From Nesterenkonia xinjiangensis (GTDB taxonomy: Bacteria; Actinomycetota; Actinomycetes; Actinomycetales; Micrococcaceae): 64,000 bases of DNA. The DNA lies in NCBI RefSeq assembly GCF_013410745.1, contig NZ_JACCFY010000001.1, positions 1,240,001 through 1,304,000 of the forward strand, written 5' to 3'. This document shows positions 8,679 to 16,644 of the stretch, one piece after another; position 1 is the first letter of the stretch, and the number at the start of each line of letters is the position of its first letter. The notes under the pieces were generated by a model that was given only the letters and a program-made list of their open reading frames with translations, did not search any database and was not told where the DNA came from. A program made the translations under genes and the position numbers.

Positions 8679-9620
8679 CTACCGCCACCATGTCAAGCGA
8701 CGCACAAGCGGCCTTAACCTCGACTTCATCGACCTACGAATGAGCGATCGATCCGCATCATTGATTATCGGATCAGGATCATGGCGATGAAGCTGCTGTT
8801 CGGTGGCCATGATTGCGCTACGCACGAGTCGCCCCAGCGGCAGAACGTAGAATGCAAGTCTCTGCAATCCTGATGGCATCAGGGCCATCCAATGTCGACG
8901 ACCAGAAACTGCACGAACAAATGAATCAATGAGATCCTGTCCATCTTCCGTTTCTCGCATCTCCCTGGAAAAACTCAGTCTCAGATGAGCATATGTATCA
9001 CCTCTCCGGCACTGCTCTGCACGTAGCGTTACGCCTAAAGCAATAATGCAATCCTGCCGGTCGAACATATTGAATTCGATAATCTGCCTACGATTCATCT
9101 CCGCAGCTGAACGATGAGGAATGCTGAAGAAATCGCCCGCATAGCCCTGCACCTGGGCCGACACCTGGGCCGAACCGCGACGCTCTCGGTTCGCAAGCCA
9201 GATTATCGATGCATAATGCCTTGCCGCGTCAGGACCTAGCAGGTCATAGGCATCCTGAGCACTCCAGCTGCCCCTGACAAGCGACTCGCCCGCGAATCCT
9301 AGGAAGTGAGCCATGGGGCCAATGGACAGGCGGGCTTCCGCGGCAGCATCTATTCCTTCAAGCGAAGAGTCTAGACGCCTCGATATATGCCTTGCATACT
9401 CCCTTTCCGAGTCAGAAGCGTATGCATAATGATATTCTGAATCATAAATAATCATCAACAGTATATTCCAGGCCTCCCGATGCTCTGACCAGAGTTTCCT
9501 CATCTCAGCAATGAAGACCTCCCGGGCATGTCTATCCCTGCGCCATGAAACCAGTAGGGCAGCCGCCGCAACTCCCAGCGACAAGAATCCAACAAGACCG
9601 TACTCAATCTCCGCACCCAT
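8679..9620 (-). CDS. Low-GC membrane-anchored orphan protein
   Basis: I do not recognise this 313-residue protein. It starts with one transmembrane helix (about residues 5-25, GLVGFLSLGVAAAALLVSW) followed by a basic stretch (RRDRHAR). The rest is mostly helical and cytoplasmic, with YDSEYHYAYASDSEREYARH and a C-terminal amphipathic segment before LVRRLTWWR. Its codon use is unlike its neighbours, with many A/T-ending codons (ATA, AAT, TAT). The DNA is visibly A/T-richer than anything else in the window, for example around 9421-9480. It begins just outside a truncated WYL regulator gene. Horizontal acquisition is likely; the function is unknown. Confidence 0.6.
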   Translation of the reverse strand: MGAEIEYGLVGFLSLGVAAAALLVSWRRDRHAREVFIAEMRKLWSEHREAWNILLMIIYDSEYHYAYASDSEREYARHISRRLDSSLEGIDAAAEARLSIGPMAHFLGFAGESLVRGSWSAQDAYDLLGPDAARHYASIIWLANRERRGSAQVSAQVQGYAGDFFSIPHRSAAEMNRRQIIEFNMFDRQDCIIALGVTLRAEQCRRGDTYAHLRLSFSREMRETEDGQDLIDSFVRAVSGRRHWMALMPSGLQRLAFYVLPLGRLVRSAIMATEQQLHRHDPDPIINDADRSLIRRSMKSRLRPLVRRLTWWR

Positions 9621-9645
9621 GAATTCATTGTATGGCACGACCGCC

Positions 9646-10113
9646 TTCTGCGGCCGGCGCGCTGTCGGGTCCTTCGGCCTGGTCACAGTGCGCAGCCGCA
9701 TGTACCTGCTGGCCACTCGCTCCGGCACCGATCGGACGTACCGCGTCTCGCGGATCCTGGACGCCGAGGAGCTCTCGGAACCCGCGCAGCGCCCGGAGAC
9801 GGTCGATCTGGACCACATCTGGCGCAGACGCAGCGAGCAGTTCCTCTCTGGAGGCGACCACTTCCCGGTCACGGTCCGTGTCCATCCGGGGCGACGGGAG
9901 GAGCTGGTCGACACCGCCCTTGCCGTCCGGGCGGAACAGCGCATCAGCGGCGACTGGGCGCACCTGGAGGTCATCTTCCAGGACCTGCGCCATGCGGAAT
10001 GGGCACTGTGGCAGCTCGGCCTCGACGCCGAGGCCCTCGCTCCGGCCTCTCTGCGCGACGCCCTGGGAGAGCGCGCCGCCACCCTCGCCGCCCGCTATCG
10101 CGGCAGGGGTTGA
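9646..10113 (+). pseudogene. 3' remnant of a WYL-domain transcriptional regulator
   Basis: The translation matches only the C-terminal half of a YafY/PafC-type regulator. It holds the end of the WYL domain (GLVTVRSRMYLLATRSGTDR, then YRVSRILDAEEL) and the WCX extension (FPVTVRVHPGRREE, then WALWQLGLDAEALAP). The N-terminal helix-turn-helix and most of the WYL domain are missing. Upstream the base composition drops sharply into the low-GC orphan gene. No good start codon or ribosome-binding site precedes the homologous part; a Met at 9700 is the first internal one. Its stop codon directly abuts that of the convergent acyltransferase gene. Confidence 0.7.
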
Positions 10114-11196
10114 TCAGCGGCGTGGGACGAGAGTCCGGTCAGCACCGGTGAGGTGCCTCAACCACCGTGGGGCCTCAAAGACCCAGTCCTGCCTGAGCCG
10201 CTGCGCCACGGCGTAGATCAGGAGCGGACCGATGACTCCGATCACGGTGGGCCCCACCACGTGGATCCAGAGGGCATCGATGCCCATCGTGCTCAGCGCG
10301 ATGCGCGTGCCAGCCGTGAAGAACACATGAGCGACGAATATCACCAGCGACCGTTGCCCGATCCGCGCCAGCCACTGCATGGTGGATCCCGTCCGGGCCA
10401 GCAGAAGCGAGAGGGCGAGGATCGACACGACGCCGGCCAATGAGCCGAGAGCCCCGAGCGTCACGCTCGACACGGAGCGGATATTCCCATAGGCAGTGGG
10501 CGGGGTGCCCAGCAGCGTCGCACCGAGGACCACCCACACGGCGCCGGCCACGAGCAGAACCACAACAGCGTGGCTGACGAGGATCCCCTTCATCCAGCCG
10601 AGCAGCCGCCGACCGGTCAACACCACCCCGGAGAAGAAGAAGATCGTCAGCGCGAGACCCTCCCCGCCGAGGATGTTCCAGTTCAGCCCCCACACCGCCA
10701 GAGAGCCGGCCCCGGCCAGCCCCCATGTCGCGGCGGCGGCCCTGCGGCTGCGCCACGGCCGCGTCGCGGCAGTGAGCAGCATCATCAGGACGAGCCACCC
10801 GAAGAACCAGAACTGCTCCTTCGGTTCCCAGATCCTCAGGAGCTCCACGGGCGACACCGGGTCGTTGACCGCGGAGCCCACCGCGATCTTCATCAGCAGC
10901 TGCAGAGTCGACCACAGCGTGTAGAGCCACAGGAAGGTGACCGTGCGGGCGCGGGCGTAGTACCAGGGCCCGTCGCGGCGCATACCGCCGGCCACGAACA
11001 GTCCGGCCACGAAGGCGAAGACCGACAGGTGCGACATGTAGATGACGGAGTCGACCCGAGTCAGCAGAGGATCCTGCACCAGCCCCGCCGGCTCCAGCGC
11101 GCGCCACACGTGCCCGACCACGATGAGGATGATGGCCAGTGCCTTCGCGATGTCGAGGGTGGCGTCGCGCACCGGCGGGGATGGGTCTGGACTCAC
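10114..11196 (-). CDS. Acyltransferase 3 family membrane protein
   Basis: This 360-residue integral membrane protein has about ten hydrophobic helices. It opens with the family signature DIAKALAIILIVVGHVWR, which carries the conserved His that is thought to be catalytic. The family moves acyl groups onto sugars, peptidoglycan or other envelope components (OafA, NodX, YcfT-like proteins). The QFWFFGWLVLMML segment resembles the DUF1624/fucose-4-O-acetylase subgroup. The acceptor cannot be told from sequence. It stands alone between the WYL remnant and an MFS exporter. Confidence 0.82.
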   Translation of the reverse strand: MSPDPSPPVRDATLDIAKALAIILIVVGHVWRALEPAGLVQDPLLTRVDSVIYMSHLSVFAFVAGLFVAGGMRRDGPWYYARARTVTFLWLYTLWSTLQLLMKIAVGSAVNDPVSPVELLRIWEPKEQFWFFGWLVLMMLLTAATRPWRSRRAAAATWGLAGAGSLAVWGLNWNILGGEGLALTIFFFSGVVLTGRRLLGWMKGILVSHAVVVLLVAGAVWVVLGATLLGTPPTAYGNIRSVSSVTLGALGSLAGVVSILALSLLLARTGSTMQWLARIGQRSLVIFVAHVFFTAGTRIALSTMGIDALWIHVVGPTVIGVIGPLLIYAVAQRLRQDWVFEAPRWLRHLTGADRTLVPRR

Positions 11197-11283
11197 ATCT
11201 CAAGGAAACACAGGAGGCCCCGTCTCACAAGGGTTCCGGCCCGTGATTCACCCTCGCCCCGATCCGGAGGACCGCAGAACGCA

Positions 11284-12864
11284 TCACCGCGCACAACGCT
11301 CCCTCTCGTACCTCGCTCCAGCAGGAGCCGCGACTCTCGCCGCCGGCGGACGGGACGCTGCCGCCTCCTCCCCACTCTCGGCCCGGTATCGTTCCGTCGC
11401 CGGCTGACGCACGGACGGTGCTCGACGAGGCCCGACTGCGTCCTGAACACGCCCTGATTCGGCGGTGCTGAGAACAATCAGCCCAGCCCCCAAGGCGAAG
11501 GCTGCGTAGAGGAATGCTCCGAGCCCGAGGGCGGCGTCGACTCCAGGACCGTAGATGGCGGCCGCCGAGGCACCGGACCCCGTGCCGGAGCCCTGGCCGA
11601 TGACACCGTGGTGGATGGCAAGGGTCCCCAGTGCGGCGATGCCCGTGCCGGCGCCGAGCGCGAAGGAGGTCTCCTGGATGGCACCGGCGTCAGCGGTGCG
11701 ACTCTCAGGGGCAGTGCTCATGATCGCGTTCGCCGCAATGGCCATGATGATCCCCGAGCCCAGCCCCAGGATGACCAACGCGGCAAGCTCCCCGGCCGCA
11801 TCCAGAGTGGCCAGCAGCAGGAACCCTCCGGCGGCCAGGACCAGCCCTGCGGTGATGATGCGTTGTTGGCTGGACCACCGGAGCAGCAGAGGGCCGAGGA
11901 GTCCGCCGGCGGCGCTGGACACGGCGAGGGGGATCAGCGCGACGCCGGCCTGGACCGCAGTGAGCCCCTCGATGACCTGGTATCGCTGGGTGAGCAGGTA
12001 CAGCGCACCGTTGAACACGCCCAGGGTGGCCGCAATGACCGCCGCAGAGGCTCCCAACAGAGGGTTGGTCAGCAGGCTCACGTCGAGGAAGGGCCGCGGC
12101 AGGTGCGTCTGCCGCAGCACGAACATCACCGCTGCCGCGGCACCTGCCGCCAGGGCCGCGAGGCTGAGCCACAGGGGCAGCTGGGGCTGAGCCATGGCTT
12201 TCAGCCCTGCGATGACCAGACCCACCGCGAGGCCCGACAGCGCCGCGCTGATGCCGTCCAAGCTGGGCGGATCCGGATTCTTCGAGTCCTGCAGCACGAG
12301 CAGGGCCGCGATGAGGCAGAACGCCAGCACCGGGACATTGATCCAGAAGACCCACCTCCAGTGGGCCAGCTCGACAAGTCCGCCGCCCAGGAGGGGCCCC
12401 AGCGCCGAGCCGGTGCTGAATGCGGTGACCCAGACCCCGTAGGCCAGTGCCCGCAGGCGCACCCCGGGGAAGCTCACCCGGATGATGGCCACGGTGCCGG
12501 CGATCAGCAGCGCCGCACCGACACCTTGACCGATGCGCCCCGCGATGACCAGCTCGCCGGTCGGCGCGAACCCGACGATCATGGCGCTGAGGATGGCGAT
12601 GACCAGCCCCAGTACATAGATGCGTCGGCGTCCGAACCGATCGGCGGCGACCGCGCTGAGCACAAGGGCCACCCCCGCGGCCAGCGGGTAGACATCGGCG
12701 ACCCACAGGGAGGTGGCCGCACTCAGAGAGAGCTCCTCGGCCAACTCCGGCAGGGCGACGACGACCTTGGTCATGTCCGTGCCGCCCACGAGCATCACCG
12801 CACCGAGCACCAGCAGGGTGCCCAGGAGATGGCGGCCGAGGGGGTGTGCGCGAGCCTGCGTCAT
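11284..12864 (-). CDS. MFS drug exporter, DHA2 (14-helix) family
   Basis: This 526-residue antiporter-type exporter resembles the QacA/SmvA/LfrA branch. Motif D1-like sequence GGTDMTKVVVALPELAEEL in helix 1 and the ADVYPLAAG segment in helix 2 match that branch, which removes cationic dyes, quaternary ammonium compounds and similar drugs. Motif A is present as ADRFGRRRIY. I chose the ATG at 12864 because AAGGA lies 7 nt before it; an ATG at 12900 has its GGAGGT directly against the codon. It is divergent from a LysR regulator, which probably controls it. Confidence 0.88.
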   Translation of the reverse strand: MTQARAHPLGRHLLGTLLVLGAVMLVGGTDMTKVVVALPELAEELSLSAATSLWVADVYPLAAGVALVLSAVAADRFGRRRIYVLGLVIAILSAMIVGFAPTGELVIAGRIGQGVGAALLIAGTVAIIRVSFPGVRLRALAYGVWVTAFSTGSALGPLLGGGLVELAHWRWVFWINVPVLAFCLIAALLVLQDSKNPDPPSLDGISAALSGLAVGLVIAGLKAMAQPQLPLWLSLAALAAGAAAAVMFVLRQTHLPRPFLDVSLLTNPLLGASAAVIAATLGVFNGALYLLTQRYQVIEGLTAVQAGVALIPLAVSSAAGGLLGPLLLRWSSQQRIITAGLVLAAGGFLLLATLDAAGELAALVILGLGSGIIMAIAANAIMSTAPESRTADAGAIQETSFALGAGTGIAALGTLAIHHGVIGQGSGTGSGASAAAIYGPGVDAALGLGAFLYAAFALGAGLIVLSTAESGRVQDAVGPRRAPSVRQPATERYRAESGEEAAASRPPAARVAAPAGARYERERCAR

Positions 12865-12954
12865 GGGAGCGTCCTTCGATGTCGTCGGATCAGAGGCCAT
12901 ACCTCCGTTCTACGGGGAGCAGATCATTGCCGTCCAGGTTCATTTTTGACGTGG

Positions 12955-12979
12955 AATCATGCACGATAGGTACATGATT
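12955..12979. promoter_or_regulatory. Candidate LysR box between exporter and regulator
   Basis: A perfect repeat AATCATG-N11-CATGATT has the T-N11-A layout of LysR-type binding sites. Further outward, GGAATCA (12953-12959) pairs with TGATTCC (12979-12985). It overlaps the start of the regulator gene itself, which suits autorepression. Confidence 0.5.
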
Positions 12980-13909
12980 GATTCCAGACTCCAACTGCTC
13001 ATCGCAGTGTGCGAGCACGGCACGGTCACCGCCGCGGCCGAGGCGCTGTATCGGACACCATCAGGGGTCTCCAGGCAGCTCAAGGAACTGGCCCAGGAAC
13101 TGGACGTCGACCTGCTGGAGCGTCATGGCAGACGCGTGAGACTCACCCCGGCCGGCCGACGCCTGGTGACCCATGCCCGTACCCTCAATGCGCAGTGGGA
13201 GACAGCGCTGGGCGATGTCACCGCAGCAGCCAGAGAGCTCTGCGGACCGATCAGCATCGGCGGTTTCCCCACAGCGATCTCCGCGATCATCACACCCGCA
13301 CTGATCCGGCTGAGAGCACGGCACCACCAGCTGCGGCCGATCGTCAAGGAGATCTACTCGCGTCAGCTGATCGCCGCGCTGGAGTCCGGGACCATCGATC
13401 TGGGGCTCTTCGTCGCCGACGAGTCCACCAGCCACCTCACGGACAGCCACATCGACGTCACCGGCCTGCTCGACGACCCGATCGACCTCCTGGTCCCGAG
13501 AGACCACCGCTTCGCCGCCGCCGGTGAGATCCAGCTCGAGGAGGCGGCGCAGGAGGACTGGATCACCGGTCACCCGCACCAGGACGCCTATACCGAGCTG
13601 CTGAGCGCCACACGGGCCGTCGGCTACGCGCCCCGGGTGGCCCACTTCGCCCAGGAGCTGACCGCCACCACGGCGCTGGTGGCCGCCGGAGCGGGCATCG
13701 CCGCCGTCCCCAGGATCGCGATGACCATCCCTCACCCGCACGTGGTGCAGATCCCGCTGAGCGGTGCGCAGGTACCGCGACGCAGGGTCATGCTCGCGCA
13801 ACGCCGCGGATCCGCCCAGAACCCCCGCATCGCCGCCGCGATCACCGCCCTGGAGCATCACACCGGATCCTCGGAGCCGGCCGAGGGGCCTCCTACAATG
13901 AATCCGTGA
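12974..13909 (+). CDS. LysR family transcriptional regulator
   Basis: This 311-residue regulator has an N-terminal winged helix-turn-helix (ITAV-type: TVTAAAEALYRTPSGVSRQL) and a periplasmic-binding-fold effector domain. It is divergent from the MFS exporter and probably regulates it. The ATG at 12974 gives the usual LysR N-terminus (MIDSRLQLLIAVCEHG); an in-frame ATG at 12959 is an alternative. Its stop overlaps the next gene by 4 bp (ATGAATCCGTGA), so the two are translationally coupled or at least co-transcribed in part. Confidence 0.9.
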   Translation: MIDSRLQLLIAVCEHGTVTAAAEALYRTPSGVSRQLKELAQELDVDLLERHGRRVRLTPAGRRLVTHARTLNAQWETALGDVTAAARELCGPISIGGFPTAISAIITPALIRLRARHHQLRPIVKEIYSRQLIAALESGTIDLGLFVADESTSHLTDSHIDVTGLLDDPIDLLVPRDHRFAAAGEIQLEEAAQEDWITGHPHQDAYTELLSATRAVGYAPRVAHFAQELTATTALVAAGAGIAAVPRIAMTIPHPHVVQIPLSGAQVPRRRVMLAQRRGSAQNPRIAAAITALEHHTGSSEPAEGPPTMNP

Positions 13910-16638
13910 CGCGCACCACTGAAGGACCCAATGCCTCCGCCGCACGTCCCCACAGGCTCGGCACCTGGCTCCCTCCCGCCCTGGCACTCGGGCTGGCCGG
14001 CAGCTCGGTGGGGATCGGCGCCGTCGGCTACGAGCGCGTCACCGCCGAGCCGGAGGCCGAGGTCTCCTTCCTCGTGGAGGACGACCTCCCCTACGGGATC
14101 ACCCAGGAGACGGTGGAGGCCGCCGCGGAGGGCCGGGTGGCCAGCTACGAGCCGTTCACAGTGCGAGTGGTGGAGCGCGAGCTCGCGTGGGACGAATACA
14201 TGCACGGCGAGATCGAGGACGCCGAGATGATCCTCTCCGTGGGTGACGACCCGGAGGATCCGGACCTGGTGCTCGCCGACGCCACCCGCGTGGGCATCAG
14301 CGGCCTCGACTCCGACGATCGCTACACGGTGGCCTCCACGGTGCGCGAGACCTTCGTCAACAACCGCACCATCGGCCACGGACCCAACGCGGTGGTCGGG
14401 GCGGCGCTGACGGCGGCGGACATGCACTTCGACGAGGGCGGCCGCTCCCCGGCGACGTGGGTTTCGGCGGCCGCGCTGCCGCTGCTGGCCGGCGTGGCGA
14501 TCATGTTCCTGTGGGTCCGCTCACGCGGCCTCGAACGGCAGCGCCTGCGACGCCTCTCCCGGGCGAAGCTCCGCCTGGCCCGCGTGGTGCTGGAGCTCGA
14601 CGTCCTGGAGCTGCGCTTCGAAACCGCCCGGGCCGCTCTGAGCAGTGCCGGCGACGCCGTCGCAACCGACTCCTTGGCCGCACTGGAGGCCGACTGGGAC
14701 CGCATCCGGCAGGACAGTCTGCGACTGGCCCGCCGGGAGCAGGAGCTGGAGTACGCCTGGCTGGGCGGCCCGGCTCCCCGCGAATCCTCCGGCGAGCCTG
14801 TCGACGGAGCCCCGGCGTGGTCCGACCTGGAACAGTTCGAGGAGCAGACAGCCCAGCTGCAGCGACGGGCCGACGCCCTGGCTGCCGCCTCGGAGCTGCG
14901 CGCCGGGCACGCCGGCTCCGGCTCGGTGTTGGACCGGCTGGCGCTGCCGCTGCTGCAGTCGGTGGACGAGGTGCTCACCCAGCGGAGCCGGCTCGTCGGC
15001 ATCGCCGGTGACGGCACCGGCGAGACTCTGGACCGTCTCCGCAGTGCCCGTGACGAGCTCCTAGCCCTGAACCAGGAGGCCGCGACGATCCCCGCGAGGA
15101 GCGGCGGTGACGACGGCGACGACGGTGCGCGGCTGGTCGCCGAGCACGCGGATCTGCTGGAGAGGTGGGAGGCGGCGGAGCGGCGCATCGTCGGCGCCTG
15201 CACCGCGCTGAGCGGGGCTCTGAAGACCCATCGCCGTGAGGGCCACCCGGGGAGGAAGGCGCTCCGCCGTGCCGCGGAGGAGCGGGTCCGCCGTCGCGTG
15301 CAGGCCAGCTCCGCAGGCGCCACCGACTCCCTGGACGAACTGCGCGCCACGCTGGGACTGAAGCACGGCGCCGCGGGCGGGCCGATGTGGTCCGCCGAAC
15401 GGGTCCTGGCCGCCGTGGCCCACACCGACCTCTCCGCAGGGCCATCGACAGGCGGCATCAGCGAGGAAGGCTGGCAGGCCGTGGTCGCCACCGTCGGCGT
15501 GATCCTCCCAGTGGCGGCAGGGCTGCTCACCGGATGGGCCGCCGTCGAGCGCGCCGACGTCAACACCGCCTTCGGCCGGTCCCTGCAAGGCGACCAGCCG
15601 CTGGCCGCCCTGGACGTCGTCGGCGACCCCGGCGCCGTCCCGGAGTTCGAGGAGCCCTCCGACCTCCGACCCTCCAACCAGGATTCCCTGACCCTGGAGT
15701 ACGTGCGGGAGTCCATGGCGCGCACCGTCGAGTTCGATGAGGACGCGGCACTGCTGCCGGACCACCTTGAGCTGCATGTGGCGCTGCTGCCTGCCGATGA
15801 CTACATCAGCTACACCCCGCGGGCGGATCACGACTACCGCATCGACATCGACTACTGGGACATCGTGGACGCCCACGCGCGGATCAAGGAGGAGGTCGGC
15901 GCCGAGGACCCCGAGGTCATCGACCCCGCCACCGGGGAGGTGGCCTTGGGCCACGGGATCCTGCCGGTCTGGTTGCTGGACGAGGCGACCTTCGCGGTGG
16001 GCTACACGATGACCGGAGAGATCAGCTCGGGCGTGGACAGCCGCCTGGGCACCTACTCCTTCCGCGCCACGGACCTGCTGGTGTCCGGCACCGGCGACTT
16101 CGAGATCACCCTGGGCGACCAGGTGGCCAACACCCTGCAGGACCTGGGCCGCGCCATGGAGTACAACCACCAGGAGTCGGTGAAGGTGGACACCACCTCC
16201 CTGTTCTGGCTCGTGGCGGTCGCCGTGTGGACCGGGGCCCAGACGCTGCTGATGATCGGCGTCGCCGTCGTCGAGGCCGGTCGTCGTGGGATCGGGACCC
16301 GCCGGGTGCGCCGTCAGCTTGCCGGGCTGCGCGGGCGCCTCGACGACCTCGCCCTCGGCCTGGACCTCTCCCGCCTGGACATGGTCGCCGTGCTCGGCGC
16401 CGACTCCGCCACCGACGGTCGCGCCGAACAGGCCGACCAGCGCCTCCACGAGGCCGGCCTGGTCACCGCCTGGCGCGAGGTCCAGGCCCTGGAGCGCCTG
16501 CCACGCCGGGAACAGCGCGGCGCGGACTGGGAATCCCGGGTCACACACGTGGAGAAACTCATCGACACCCTCGCCGCCCGCGAGACCGACGTCGCTACCC
16601 GCGCCGAAGAGCTGCTGCGCACCCAGCGCGACGGGTGA
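13906..16638 (+). CDS. Large membrane protein with two TM-loop-TM-coiled-coil units
   Basis: I do not recognise this 910-residue protein; the N-terminal half vaguely recalls TPM/DUF5129-like membrane proteins of Micrococcales. Hydrophobic helices lie at about 21-41, 185-204, 523-546 and 766-790. They enclose two acidic extracytoplasmic domains (42-184 and 547-765). A long helical, coiled-coil-prone cytoplasmic region follows helix 2 (207-490), and a shorter one follows helix 4 (793-910). The segments after helices 2 and 4 look alike (RGLERQRLRRLSRAKLRLAR versus RGIGTRRVRRQLAGLRGRLD), which suggests duplication. The GTG start at 13906 overlaps the LysR stop. Confidence 0.72.
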   Translation: MTRTTEGPNASAARPHRLGTWLPPALALGLAGSSVGIGAVGYERVTAEPEAEVSFLVEDDLPYGITQETVEAAAEGRVASYEPFTVRVVERELAWDEYMHGEIEDAEMILSVGDDPEDPDLVLADATRVGISGLDSDDRYTVASTVRETFVNNRTIGHGPNAVVGAALTAADMHFDEGGRSPATWVSAAALPLLAGVAIMFLWVRSRGLERQRLRRLSRAKLRLARVVLELDVLELRFETARAALSSAGDAVATDSLAALEADWDRIRQDSLRLARREQELEYAWLGGPAPRESSGEPVDGAPAWSDLEQFEEQTAQLQRRADALAAASELRAGHAGSGSVLDRLALPLLQSVDEVLTQRSRLVGIAGDGTGETLDRLRSARDELLALNQEAATIPARSGGDDGDDGARLVAEHADLLERWEAAERRIVGACTALSGALKTHRREGHPGRKALRRAAEERVRRRVQASSAGATDSLDELRATLGLKHGAAGGPMWSAERVLAAVAHTDLSAGPSTGGISEEGWQAVVATVGVILPVAAGLLTGWAAVERADVNTAFGRSLQGDQPLAALDVVGDPGAVPEFEEPSDLRPSNQDSLTLEYVRESMARTVEFDEDAALLPDHLELHVALLPADDYISYTPRADHDYRIDIDYWDIVDAHARIKEEVGAEDPEVIDPATGEVALGHGILPVWLLDEATFAVGYTMTGEISSGVDSRLGTYSFRATDLLVSGTGDFEITLGDQVANTLQDLGRAMEYNHQESVKVDTTSLFWLVAVAVWTGAQTLLMIGVAVVEAGRRGIGTRRVRRQLAGLRGRLDDLALGLDLSRLDMVAVLGADSATDGRAEQADQRLHEAGLVTAWREVQALERLPRREQRGADWESRVTHVEKLIDTLAARETDVATRAEELLRTQRDG

Positions 16639-16644
16639 GCCGCC

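Noticed and set aside
8679-9620. Low-GC block as a prophage or integrative element
   Set aside because: Only one gene is present; no integrase, no attachment-site repeat and no tRNA gene are visible at the edges.
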